NCBI RefSeq assembly: GCF_000407145.1
Contig: NZ_KE136474.1
Span: 372,001 to 436,000 of the forward strand
From: Enterococcus caccae ATCC BAA-1240
GTDB lineage: Bacteria > Bacillota > Bacilli > Lactobacillales > Enterococcaceae
Reading direction: 5' to 3'
Length of the DNA stretch: 64,000 nucleotides
The stretch's first letter is position 1, and each line of letters begins with the position of its first letter. This document shows positions 1 through 8,115 of this stretch, one piece after another. The position numbers were made by a program, and so were the translations under genes. The notes under the pieces were generated by a model. That model was given only the letters and a program-made list of their open reading frames with translations, was not told the origin of the DNA and ran no database searches.

Positions 1-1
1 G

Positions 2-601
2 AAAAATCCGAAGGAAATCAGTGATCGAATTTTAGCAGAATTGCCTAATAACTCTGGAACAGATTTAATAAAATTTGTTCTTATGATCTTCATTTTATTA
101 TTACAGTTCAATCTATTCACTATCCTTTTGGAGCCTGTAATAGCGATTAGTTTCTTCAAAACAGGTCTTCCTATCTTGTTATCTGTTTCGGCTATTTTAT
201 TCATACTCGCCGTAGTAAAATATAGCAGCTTTTCAAAAAAAGCGAGTTATTCTTTTGCCACATTAGCCTTCATTTGTTGGCTTGCTACATTTTTGATCCC
301 AATAATTGATAACAAAATGAACGGCATCGGGAAAACAATAATACTGTCTCATCAAACGTTTGCGCTGGTTCTACTGATTTTATCTGGTATTATTTTAGTC
401 GGATATTCCTTAGAAAAAAGTAGTTTTTTTGAGATTATTCCCACTATAATTCTCGCTATTTTAGAATTTACTGTTCTGATCGGATTAGTAAATCCTGCTA
501 CCTTGTCCTTAGGCAGTAAAGCTATTTTCTCAACACTATTGCTACTGCTCATGTTTGTACTCCCTGCTATTCAATTTTATACACAAGAAAAAAAGAATTA
601 G
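2..601 (+). CDS. Polytopic membrane protein, 5' end outside the window
   Basis: The frame is open from the first bases of the window, so the TTG at 41 is probably not the real start and the gene begins upstream. The visible 200 or so residues start with a charged segment (KNPKEISDRI) and then hold about five hydrophobic stretches separated by short basic loops, ending in a lysine-rich tail. This is an integral membrane protein. I do not recognise a family; the soluble lead-in followed by helices resembles PadR-associated membrane proteins, but this is a weak guess. It converges on the PTS operon and shares a hairpin terminator with it. Confidence 0.6.
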   Translation, partial: KNPKEISDRILAELPNNSGTDLIKFVLMIFILLLQFNLFTILLEPVIAISFFKTGLPILLSVSAILFILAVVKYSSFSKKASYSFATLAFICWLATFLIPIIDNKMNGIGKTIILSHQTFALVLLILSGIILVGYSLEKSSFFEIIPTIILAILEFTVLIGLVNPATLSLGSKAIFSTLLLLLMFVLPAIQFYTQEKKN

Positions 602-610
602 TTCTATCTA

Positions 611-663
611 AAAAAACAACTGCCGATTCAAAACCTTCTCTGTTTTGAATCAGCAGTTGTTTT
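611..663. terminator. Bidirectional rho-independent terminator
   Basis: A long inverted repeat (AACAACTGC and GATTCAAAA arms pairing with TTTTGAATC and GCAGTTGTT) is flanked by A-rich and T-rich runs. It lies between two convergent genes and overlaps the manO stop codon, so it can end transcripts from both sides. Confidence 0.85.
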
Positions 664-1036
664 ATTTTTTCTTACCCATCGATTGAAACGCACGTTTGAT
701 TACATCAAAAAATCCTAATGACTGAACCATATGATCTGGCGCAACATATTCCTGCATCTCCCTAAGCACTTTTTTTGGTTGCTTAGACGAAAACGTAAAC
801 GTCCCATTTTTCTTTGTTTGGATCGCATAACGAGGAATCCATTTCCCCTTAAACATCACAGAAGCGATCACATAATCAACTTCCTCCCACGGTATTTGAA
901 CAAATTTACGACTATCACGAGAATTGTAAAATTCAAAACCTTTGTCGCCGATCATAATTTTTCCATAATCCGTAAGTCCCGTAAAAGCGGTAGCATCTGT
1001 TATGAAACCTACTTTCGTATTCAGTGATTGAACCAT
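662..1036 (-). CDS. manO: ManO family protein (DUF956)
   Basis: 124-residue DUF956 protein, the small cytoplasmic companion encoded at the end of many Firmicute mannose-PTS operons. Its role is generally described as regulatory, without a well-defined mechanism. The start is set at the ATG of MVQSLNTKVG, which has a GGAG at good spacing; the longer 142-residue reading frame adds an upstream segment that does not fit the family length. It is the last gene after IID, 129 bp downstream, with a stem-loop in the gap. Family assignment rests on the size, the sequence (VDYVIASVMFKGKWIPRYAI) and the context. Confidence 0.85.
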   Translation of the reverse strand: MVQSLNTKVGFITDATAFTGLTDYGKIMIGDKGFEFYNSRDSRKFVQIPWEEVDYVIASVMFKGKWIPRYAIQTKKNGTFTFSSKQPKKVLREMQEYVAPDHMVQSLGFFDVIKRAFQSMGKKK

Positions 1037-1113
1037 TTTATCTGCTCCATTTCTTCCGTGATCTATAATCTCTATTATATGTGTTTCCAATCAATTAAGC
1101 TATGTAAAGGAAA

Positions 1114-1145
1114 CTTGGGACAAAACCAAATGGCTTTATCCCAAG
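1114..1145 (-). terminator. Stem-loop between IID and manO, possible attenuator
   Basis: CTTGGGA and TCCCAAG arms enclose an 18-base loop in the IID-manO gap. The following T run is weak (TTTCC), so it more likely protects the PTS mRNA 3' end or reduces readthrough into manO than stops transcription fully. Confidence 0.45.
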
Positions 1146-1164
1146 CATAAAACTCATAGACGTA

Positions 1165-2076
1165 TTATAGTAAACCGATTACGTGACCAAGTACACCGAC
1201 TACGAATAAGCCAAGAATGATAACGATTGGAGAAACTTTTTTCTTCAATAACCACATACATAAGAATGTAAGTAGTAACGCTGCTAAACCAGGAATCAAT
1301 TGATCCAAGTTATTTTGCAATGTCGTTACTTTCATTGCTGAAAGTGCCTTGCCTGAGCCAACTTCTTCAAAGGCTTTTTGTAACCCTTCACCATTGATTG
1401 GAAGTTTGTCCCACTCAACATACGCACCTTTATCCAATTTAACCGTTGAAACGATTGGTACGAACTTGATGGATACCCACCGCTGTACGAGCGCCGCCAA
1501 TACAAACATACCGAGGATCGAAGCACCTTTTGTAACATCTTGCAATAAACCGCCTGAAAGGTCTTCTGTGATTTTAGAACCAGCTTTATAACCGAATTCT
1601 TGTGTATACCACATGAAGCCCCAACGAATAATATTCCACGCTAAGAAGAAAATGATTGGGCCAAGAATGTTCCCACCAATTGCCAGTGAAGCTCCTAAGG
1701 CACCTAACATCGGACGAATCGTAAACCAGAATACTGGATCACCAACACCAGCCAAAGGTCCCATCATCCCAACTTTAACCCCTTGAATCGCTACATCATC
1801 AACAGGTGCGCCATTGGCACGTTCTTCTTCCAATGCTAACGTTACACCTAGAATTGGTGAAGCAATGTATGGGTGAGTGTTAAAGAACTCTAAGTGACGT
1901 TTTAATGCCGCTGATTGATCTTCTTTTGTTTTGTATAATTTTTTAATTGCTGGGATCATTGAGAAAGCCCAACCACCATTTTGCATACGTTCATAGTTCC
2001 AAGAACCCTGAATGAATGTAGAGCGCCATGCAACGGCTAAACGATCTTTTTTGGATAATTCAATTTTTTCTGCCAT
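1165..2076 (-). CDS. mptD: Mannose-family PTS permease, IID component
   Basis: 303-residue EIID subunit of a mannose-class phosphotransferase permease. With IIC it forms the membrane channel that imports glucose or mannose while the sugar is phosphorylated. The N-terminal half carries the soluble family signature (RSTFIQGSWNYERMQNGG, and GVKVGMMGPLAGVGDP), and the C-terminal half holds the membrane segments ending in ILGLFVVGVLGHVIGLL. It follows IIC by 23 bp in one operon. Known from the family: this IIC/IID pair is the receptor for class IIa bacteriocins in enterococci and listeria. Length and motifs are normal. Confidence 0.95.
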   Translation of the reverse strand: MAEKIELSKKDRLAVAWRSTFIQGSWNYERMQNGGWAFSMIPAIKKLYKTKEDQSAALKRHLEFFNTHPYIASPILGVTLALEEERANGAPVDDVAIQGVKVGMMGPLAGVGDPVFWFTIRPMLGALGASLAIGGNILGPIIFFLAWNIIRWGFMWYTQEFGYKAGSKITEDLSGGLLQDVTKGASILGMFVLAALVQRWVSIKFVPIVSTVKLDKGAYVEWDKLPINGEGLQKAFEEVGSGKALSAMKVTTLQNNLDQLIPGLAALLLTFLCMWLLKKKVSPIVIILGLFVVGVLGHVIGLL

Positions 2077-2099
2077 GTCTTTTCTCTCCTCCTTCAGGA

Positions 2100-2906
2100 T
2101 TAATAATCATTTAAGATATCGCCTAGTGGGTCACCAGTATTGCTTCCGCCGCCGCTACCATTTGAAGAACCACCCATTTTAGAAAGGTTCAGGTAGATCA
2201 ATGCTAAAGCCACACCTAAAGCACCAAGTGCGATCAATGTTAATTGAGAAATTGCCGCTACAACGAATCCGATGATAAAGAATGGCCATACTTCTTTTGT
2301 TGCCATCATATTGATTACTAATGCGTAACCAACAGCTACAACCATACCACCACCGATAGCCATACCTTCAGTTAACCATGCTGGCATTGATTCCAATGCT
2401 GATTGAACAGTTTCTGCTGGAATGAATAAAAGTGCTGCTGCTGGAATCGCAATACGGATCCCTTGCATACATACTGCTAAAATGTGTAACATTTCGATTT
2501 TTCTGATATCGCCTTTTTCAGCCGCCGCATCCATCATGTGAACGATCGGTACAGCGAGTGTACGAACGATCATTGTTAAGAAAAGACCTGCTACTGCAAG
2601 TGGTACAGCAATTGCGATTGCTGATGGAACACCTTTAACACCTTGTCCGCCTAATACTAAAATAATTGCTGATGCAACAGATGCTAATGCCGCATCCGGT
2701 GCTACTGCGGCTCCGATGTTTGCCCAACCAAGTGCGATCATTTGTAACGTTCCGCCAAGAACGATCCCAGCTTCCAAGTTCCCTGTTACTAAACCGATCA
2801 ACGTACATGCCACTAACGGTTGATGGAACTGGAATTCATCAAGAATTCCTTCCATACCAGCTAGAAAGGCAACTAAAATTACTAAAATAATTGTTATAAT
2901 AGACAT
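2100..2906 (-). CDS. mptC: Mannose-family PTS permease, IIC component
   Basis: 268-residue EIIC subunit, hydrophobic throughout, starting MSIITIILVILVAFLAGMEG. It forms the sugar-translocating channel with IID. The tail is glycine/serine-rich and soluble (GGSSNGSGGGSNTGDP), as in lactic-acid-bacterial mannose permeases. It sits 33 bp after IIAB and 23 bp before IID, so all are co-transcribed. A strong AGGAGG-type site precedes the ATG. Nothing is missing. Confidence 0.95.
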   Translation of the reverse strand: MSIITIILVILVAFLAGMEGILDEFQFHQPLVACTLIGLVTGNLEAGIVLGGTLQMIALGWANIGAAVAPDAALASVASAIILVLGGQGVKGVPSAIAIAVPLAVAGLFLTMIVRTLAVPIVHMMDAAAEKGDIRKIEMLHILAVCMQGIRIAIPAAALLFIPAETVQSALESMPAWLTEGMAIGGGMVVAVGYALVINMMATKEVWPFFIIGFVVAAISQLTLIALGALGVALALIYLNLSKMGGSSNGSGGGSNTGDPLGDILNDY

Positions 2907-2939
2907 GATAAGCCTCCTATTTTCATTTGAATTTTTGGA

Positions 2940-3938
2940 TTATTTTGAGTGTGCTTGTGCTAACTCATGTTTTGCTTTTTTAAGGATTTCATCCATATTT
3001 GCGCTAGAGTCATTCGGAACTTTACGAACGTCGAATTTAACGCCTAAATCTTCTAATTTCTCAAAAGCTTCAACATCTTCTTGTCCCATTGATAATACTT
3101 TACTTACGACTACTTTGCCGACTGAATGTGCCATAGAACCAACGTTTACTTCTTTGATATCTACGCCTGCTTCGACTACTTTTACCACATCTTCTGGGTT
3201 TTCAAATAACAATAATGCTTTGGTATTTCCAAAACGTGGATCTTTTGAAATTTCAATCATTTTACTGATTGGGATAACATTTGCTTTAACCCCTGGAGGT
3301 GCTGCTTGTTCGATCAGTTTTTTACGAAGATCATCTTTAGAAACAGCATCTGAAACAACGATAATACGATTTGGTAAAACCGATTTTGTCCAAGCAGTTG
3401 CTACTTGACCATGTAATAAACGAGAATCAACACGTGCTAAAACGAACTTGATTTTGCCGTCACCGACAACTGTTCCTGCTGGTAATGCACCTTTTGGCTG
3501 TGCATCTTCCACAGCAGCTTTCGGTGCTGCTGCTGGTTCTAGTTCTTCTGGTTTGATTCTTACGCCTTCTTTAGCAGTTTCAAGAATGTGGGTCGCAATT
3601 TCTTGCGCTGAATTCATTGAGAAGCGTGACGCATATGCTTCGATCAGCATTGGTAAGTTCAAGCCGCTAACGATCGCCCATTTGTCTTTATGTTCTTCAA
3701 ACAGACTGTTTGCTTGGTTAAACGGTGTGCCTCCCCATAGATCAACTAAAAATAATACTTCGTCTTCTTCATCAAACGTTGCGATTGCCTCTTTCAGCTT
3801 TGCTTTTAAATCGTCTGGGCCTTCGCTAGGCATCAATACAACTGCTTGTACTTTTTCCTGTTCGCCAAAAATCATGGAACCGGATTGTAAAATGCCTTGA
3901 GCAAATTCCCCATGGCTAGCAATAATAATTCCTACCAT
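2940..3938 (-). CDS. mptA: Mannose-family PTS IIAB component
   Basis: 332-residue cytoplasmic phosphotransfer protein with two domains. The EIIA domain (residues 1 to about 135) starts [15 protein letters not shown], with the phosphorylated His in ASHG. An Ala/Pro-rich linker (about 137-163) leads to the EIIB domain, which carries its phospho-histidine in [13 protein letters not shown]. HPr donates phosphate to IIA, then IIB, then the sugar. A second, separate IIB gene lies upstream. About 280 bp of non-coding sequence separates the two genes, an unusually wide gap for this operon, in which I see no clear signal. Confidence 0.95.
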   Translation of the reverse strand: MVGIIIASHGEFAQGILQSGSMIFGEQEKVQAVVLMPSEGPDDLKAKLKEAIATFDEEDEVLFLVDLWGGTPFNQANSLFEEHKDKWAIVSGLNLPMLIEAYASRFSMNSAQEIATHILETAKEGVRIKPEELEPAAAPKAAVEDAQPKGALPAGTVVGDGKIKFVLARVDSRLLHGQVATAWTKSVLPNRIIVVSDAVSKDDLRKKLIEQAAPPGVKANVIPISKMIEISKDPRFGNTKALLLFENPEDVVKVVEAGVDIKEVNVGSMAHSVGKVVVSKVLSMGQEDVEAFEKLEDLGVKFDVRKVPNDSSANMDEILKKAKHELAQAHSK

Positions 3939-4219
3939 AATTTGATACCTCCTATATTTTTTTCAAACTACTTATCACTAAATCAACAACAGATGAAAAC
4001 TCTGATTAGAAAATATAAAAAATAAAAAATGCGTTACTCAATTTGTGTTTTCAATTACTTCTTGCGATCTGTTAGATGATTTTAGATGATCACTATTACT
4101 CAACGATACTACGTCAACATTCGATCGATCGGATCACTCCTTCCAATTTTATGCATTAGTTACGACAATGAACATCGAGTCAGTCCGTCTCACCATTTAT
4201 ATAGAATCCGAAAAAAGAT

Positions 4220-4714
4220 TTATACTAGATGTTCTTTTTTCAGCAATTCCATCAAATCCACTTGGCTATCTGCAACGACTTTGCGGATTTCCAATTTAAT
4301 CCCTTGATCATGCAGATACTTAAATGCTGCAATATCCTCTTCATTAACCGCAACAGCATTTGTAATCATTCGTTTCCCACTAGTAAAACTCATACCACCG
4401 ATATTTACGGATTTAAACACTACATCCCCTGCTACTACTCGCTTTACATCTTCTGGATTCGTGAATAACAACATGACTTTTAAACTGTCAAAACGTTCAT
4501 CTGCAAAAGCCTCGATCATCTTATCAACCGTGATGACATTTACTTTTACACCAGGAGGAGCTGCTTGTACTAACAATGCTTTTCTTAACGTATCATGAGC
4601 AACAGCATCGCTAATGACTAAAATTCGGTTTACATTGGTACTTTTAGTCCAAACAGTTGCAACTTGTCCGTGAATCAAACGATCATCGATTCGTACTAAA
4701 CGGATATCCATCAT
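4220..4714 (-). CDS. mptB: Mannose-family PTS IIB component, stand-alone
   Basis: 164-residue EIIB domain protein with the phospho-histidine motif DDRLIHGQVATVWTK, highly similar to the IIB half of the neighbouring IIAB. It is the first gene of the operon and directly follows the sigma-54 promoter, with a leader of roughly 110 bases. A stand-alone IIB ahead of a fused IIAB is the arrangement found in the E. faecalis mpt operon. Its separate role is not settled from sequence; it may modulate the regulator or act as an alternative phospho-carrier. Confidence 0.92.
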   Translation of the reverse strand: MMDIRLVRIDDRLIHGQVATVWTKSTNVNRILVISDAVAHDTLRKALLVQAAPPGVKVNVITVDKMIEAFADERFDSLKVMLLFTNPEDVKRVVAGDVVFKSVNIGGMSFTSGKRMITNAVAVNEEDIAAFKYLHDQGIKLEIRKVVADSQVDLMELLKKEHLV

Positions 4715-4837
4715 GTATTGCTCTCCTTCATCTCATTAGTTCACTTACACATTCTTAATACTTTATTAATAAAATACTATGCTCTGACATTAATTGCCAA
4801 AATAACGAACAGATTTCTTCCGTCGACTTAATTTAAA

Positions 4838-4852
4838 GCAAGTTTCGTGCCA
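4838..4852 (-). promoter_or_regulatory. Sigma-54 (-24/-12) promoter of the mannose PTS operon
   Basis: On the minus strand the sequence reads TGGCACGAAACTTGC, a perfect match to the RpoN consensus TGGCACG-N4-TTGC. It lies about 125 bp upstream of the mptB start and just downstream of the LevR-type activator gene, the expected arrangement for an enhancer-binding-protein-driven operon. Confidence 0.95.
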
Positions 4853-4915
4853 AAATTAGTGTATTGTAAATTAAAAAGAAAAACTAAGGGATTATTTAAG
4901 AAAATACACAAAAAA

Positions 4916-4936
4916 GATACACTAAAACAGTGTATC
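4916..4936. promoter_or_regulatory. Candidate upstream activating sequence for the LevR-type activator
   Basis: Perfect dyad GATACACT-N5-AGTGTATC about 64 bp upstream of the -24 element, at typical enhancer distance. It also overlaps the stop codon of the activator gene. The same half-sites recur upstream of that gene at 7895-7929, which argues for a protein-binding site rather than only a terminator hairpin. Confidence 0.6.
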
Positions 4937-7819
4937 TTCTTTGTGTATCGCCTCTAGTGTATCTTCTGTATTTTGCATTTGATTCAATTGAGTGTTTTTT
5001 ATCAGCTGAATAATATAATAGATTTCTTCCGTCGGTATTTCTATTTTGAATGTTTGTTTTAAATAGTATGCTGCTTTCAGCACAACTTCATAGCTAGGCG
5101 CGGTTGTAACCTGTTGTAATTCTTCTTCAGTCAGCGTTAATGTATCCTGTTGTAACACTCTTTCCAACATCCCTGCCAAGTGCATAACTAAATTGACATA
5201 AAAAGAATAATCTAATTCCAAATTTAGTTTGGTTCGGATACTATCTGTAAAATTCCAAAGAGGTTCGATTACTTTTTTAGGATTGATAAAGGTAAAGCTC
5301 TCTTCCATGTAATCAATACAGATTTTTTGGGCTGCTGATTCATCCATCTTTTGTGTTTCCACGTAAACGTCACTATCTAGCAATAATTGATTAATCACAG
5401 ATTCAGCTTCACCAGAGAAAAATGTTTCCATCGGAATAAAAGGTGCAACAATTTTAGGGTCTGTGATTCCTGTTGTTGCAATGACACGATATTCTTCTTG
5501 AATCGTTACAAGCTTCTCTTGCATATCAACAATTGACAACGGTAATACTTCCAATTCTAACCCCAATTGAGGTGGCACAGCCGCTTCAATCATTTCTTTC
5601 ATTCGTTTCGCTGTCCCTTCTCCAGAAGCGCAGATTGCAATGATTACTCGCTTTTTCCAAGGTGTTAATGATTCAAGCTCTCTTTCTTGATAGATTTCCG
5701 CATAGCCTTGGAAATTCTTCAATGAATCATATAGAGTGTCCAACTGTGTATCGATCAATGTCGTTTTTCTGGCAGTCTCCAAAACAATGGGTGTCGTGAC
5801 CATATCCACTGTTCGAACATCGATACCTGTTTGGCGAATGATTTCATCCGAAAAGGTCGCTAGTGAACCCATATCGACTAAAAGAATCACACCGCTGTCT
5901 TCATTTACTTCTTTCACCACATTGACGATTTGACGTAATGCTTCTTTCGGTTGCATTTCTAAAGGCATATCTACTGCTCTTAAGTTATCCACATTCAATA
6001 GTTGCGATACGACTTGCACCATGCTTGTAGCAGTACTCTGCCCATGTGCTGCCACGACGATCCCGATTCGTCCCGCATCTTTATTTTCTCTTAGTGAAAT
6101 CAAAAGTACCGCTAAGTAATAGGTTTCAAATTCGGGAATTTTCATTTGATAATTGATTTCGATGATCCGTTTGATCTCTTGAGCTGTCTCAAATTCCACA
6201 GGATAATCCAACACCATATTTCTGATATTTTCATTTAATTGGTGCTGACGCTCTTCACCATTTTGGATTCGTTTTAAAAATGAGCTGATGTGCAAACTCA
6301 TCGCATAAATAAAATTAGATTGAAAATTATAATTTAATTTTTGTTTGGCAAAATGATAGATTTCTTTCGTTACATCAATAATACGCTGATCGACAATTTC
6401 AGCTAATTTATTTTCAGTATCAAAAGTAAACCCATGATCTTTATAGAACGATTTTAAATGAACATTGATATCGGTTGTAATAAAATTATTGATAACTTCT
6501 TGCTCTAAACCATCAGCCTTTAACAAAGCTGCTTTATCTCCAATGATTTCGTATAAATTATACGGTAACTCATAAGAATCTGACTGTATCGTCACTAAAG
6601 GCTCATTCGGTGTTACAATCATCTGTGGTTCTAGGTATTTTGATAGTTCGGCAAGCGCATCACGGTTACTTGCTAGCTGCATCATGCCTTCTTTAATACT
6701 ATCAGTCAATTCGTCGATCGTGATCACCAGTTCATCTCGGTCAATATGGTTTAAAAAACCCCTAGCTGTCACTAACTGAACATTCGATTTCAACTGACCA
6801 ACATTTCCATAAGAAACACTGCCAATCAAAGCCTTGACTACATCTTCAGACAAGGATATCTTTCGTTGAATTCGTGAGGCTTCCATTGAGATCATCACTC
6901 TAAGTAAATCAATTTTCTCTTTTGCAGGTCGATCAATAAAATTCGGTAGCTGAATGATAATCGGAATTCTACGTACAAACGTATTCAGCAAAGATGAAGT
7001 TGGATTTTCAGTCGTAGCACAAATGATTCGCACATCTGCGCGACGGTTTTTAACCGTTTCTCCTAGCCTTGAATAAGTCCCATGATCCATAAAATAAAAA
7101 ACCATTTCTTGCCCCTCTGGTGGTAAGCGATGAACTTCATCCAAGAATAAAATACTGCCATCTGCCTCGTGAATGATCCCTTCCTTAGCCTTTGTCGCAC
7201 CAGTGAAGGCACCTTCAGCATACCCAAACAAATGAGACATCAACAGCTCTGGATTGTGGGCATAATCGGCGCAATTAAAGACAACCAGTTTTTTATCTGA
7301 GTCAATCACATGATTTAGTAATGCAAACTGGAACATCGCATGAGCAAAATAAGTTTTTCCAGAGCCAGTGGGTCCAGTAATTAAACAGTTCAACCCTTTT
7401 GGCGGATAGAGAATTGCAGCTTTGGCTTGTTCAACTGGTGTTCTCATACTTCCTGTAGAGCCGATCATCGCCTTGAAAATATCGTCTCCAGCGAATTTCT
7501 TTGTTGGTTTATGTAACTCTTCTGCGGTCGTCGTTTGACCATTTACTAAACTATGTTCACGATAACTCATAACAGGTTTAGAAAGAGGTTGATATTTAAA
7601 AATCGCCTTATCGACATACTTGACGGGACGCCCATCTGTTTTCTCTAATAGTCCTTCTCTAACAAGTTGATTCAAGTCTTTACTGGCATTGGTTCTTTGG
7701 ATATCTAAAGATTCTGAGACGTCCCCTGTCGTTACCCCGCCACCTAAAGAAACATCGCTAGGCGTTAAATTTTCAGTTTGTTCTTTTACATAAAGGTAGA
7801 TTCGTTCGATACGCTTCAT
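4922..7819 (-). CDS. mptR: LevR/ManR-type sigma-54 transcriptional activator with PTS regulatory domains
   Basis: 965-residue enhancer-binding protein that activates the adjacent mannose PTS from its sigma-54 promoter. Domain order: N-terminal winged-helix region (1-70); AAA+ ATPase with Walker A GPTGSGKTYFAHA and the sigma-54 contact loop GAFTGA; a PRD; an EIIA-Man-like domain (VVAAHGQSTATSM); an EIIB-Gat-like domain (AICASGEGTAKRM); and a second PRD near the C-terminus. PTS phosphorylation of the PRD and EII-like histidines tunes its activity in the family. I prefer the ATG at 7819, eight bases from AAAGGAG; the ATGs upstream overlap or crowd that site. Confidence 0.93.
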   Translation of the reverse strand: MKRIERIYLYVKEQTENLTPSDVSLGGGVTTGDVSESLDIQRTNASKDLNQLVREGLLEKTDGRPVKYVDKAIFKYQPLSKPVMSYREHSLVNGQTTTAEELHKPTKKFAGDDIFKAMIGSTGSMRTPVEQAKAAILYPPKGLNCLITGPTGSGKTYFAHAMFQFALLNHVIDSDKKLVVFNCADYAHNPELLMSHLFGYAEGAFTGATKAKEGIIHEADGSILFLDEVHRLPPEGQEMVFYFMDHGTYSRLGETVKNRRADVRIICATTENPTSSLLNTFVRRIPIIIQLPNFIDRPAKEKIDLLRVMISMEASRIQRKISLSEDVVKALIGSVSYGNVGQLKSNVQLVTARGFLNHIDRDELVITIDELTDSIKEGMMQLASNRDALAELSKYLEPQMIVTPNEPLVTIQSDSYELPYNLYEIIGDKAALLKADGLEQEVINNFITTDINVHLKSFYKDHGFTFDTENKLAEIVDQRIIDVTKEIYHFAKQKLNYNFQSNFIYAMSLHISSFLKRIQNGEERQHQLNENIRNMVLDYPVEFETAQEIKRIIEINYQMKIPEFETYYLAVLLISLRENKDAGRIGIVVAAHGQSTATSMVQVVSQLLNVDNLRAVDMPLEMQPKEALRQIVNVVKEVNEDSGVILLVDMGSLATFSDEIIRQTGIDVRTVDMVTTPIVLETARKTTLIDTQLDTLYDSLKNFQGYAEIYQERELESLTPWKKRVIIAICASGEGTAKRMKEMIEAAVPPQLGLELEVLPLSIVDMQEKLVTIQEEYRVIATTGITDPKIVAPFIPMETFFSGEAESVINQLLLDSDVYVETQKMDESAAQKICIDYMEESFTFINPKKVIEPLWNFTDSIRTKLNLELDYSFYVNLVMHLAGMLERVLQQDTLTLTEEELQQVTTAPSYEVVLKAAYYLKQTFKIEIPTEEIYYIIQLIKNTQLNQMQNTEDTLEAIHKEDTLF

Positions 7820-7836
7820 TATCATATCTCCTTTCA

Positions 7837-7857
7837 ATTTAAAAGCTGAACAAGCTC
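7837..7857 (-). repeat. Truncated end of the 121-bp hairpin repeat
   Basis: The segment beginning AATTTAAAAGCTGAACAAGC matches the left end of the units at 26.5 kb and 48.8 kb, including its position directly upstream of a Shine-Dalgarno sequence. The rest of the unit is missing here. Confidence 0.5.
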
Positions 7858-7894
7858 ATAAAGATAGACAACAACAAAAACTAGCTTAATAAAC

Positions 7895-7929
7895 GATACA
7901 CTAATTTTATGTGTATCATACAGTGTATC
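7895..7929. promoter_or_regulatory. Cluster of GATACACT/AGTGTATC half-sites upstream of the activator gene
   Basis: GATACACT (7895-7902), TGTGTATC (7910-7917) and AGTGTATC (7922-7929) repeat the half-sites of the dyad at 4916-4936. They lie about 75-110 bp upstream of the activator start codon and may mediate its autoregulation. Alternatively this is a second binding site with no regulatory output. Confidence 0.5.
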
Positions 7930-7964
7930 GTTTTAAAAGTACACTGATAACCTTTTTATTAGAA

Positions 7965-7980
7965 TGTTTCACATGAAACA
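7965..7980. other. parS: Degenerate parS-like site
   Basis: TGTTTCACATGAAACA differs by one base from the perfect sites at 38252 and 39189 and is still a perfect palindrome. It lies in the intergenic space before the ABC-F gene. A centromere-like ParB site is plausible given the origin-proximal position, but the central CATG instead of CACGTG-type core may weaken binding. Confidence 0.5.
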
Positions 7981-8045
7981 CTTTGCTTTAAGTCGCTTCA
8001 TTTTAGTAAAAACTATAAGGTATTTCTGAAAAAGTCTGAAATTCC

Positions 8046-8074
8046 TTGAAAAATATGGGTTTCCTCGCTATAAT
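8046..8074 (+). promoter_or_regulatory. Sigma-A promoter of the ABC-F gene
   Basis: TTGAAA, a 17-bp spacer and a perfect TATAAT lie 42 bp ahead of the TTG start of the ABC-F gene. Confidence 0.85.
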
Positions 8075-8115
8075 GCAGAGAGGTTTAACTATTCTATATG
8101 AAGTGAGGAAAACAA

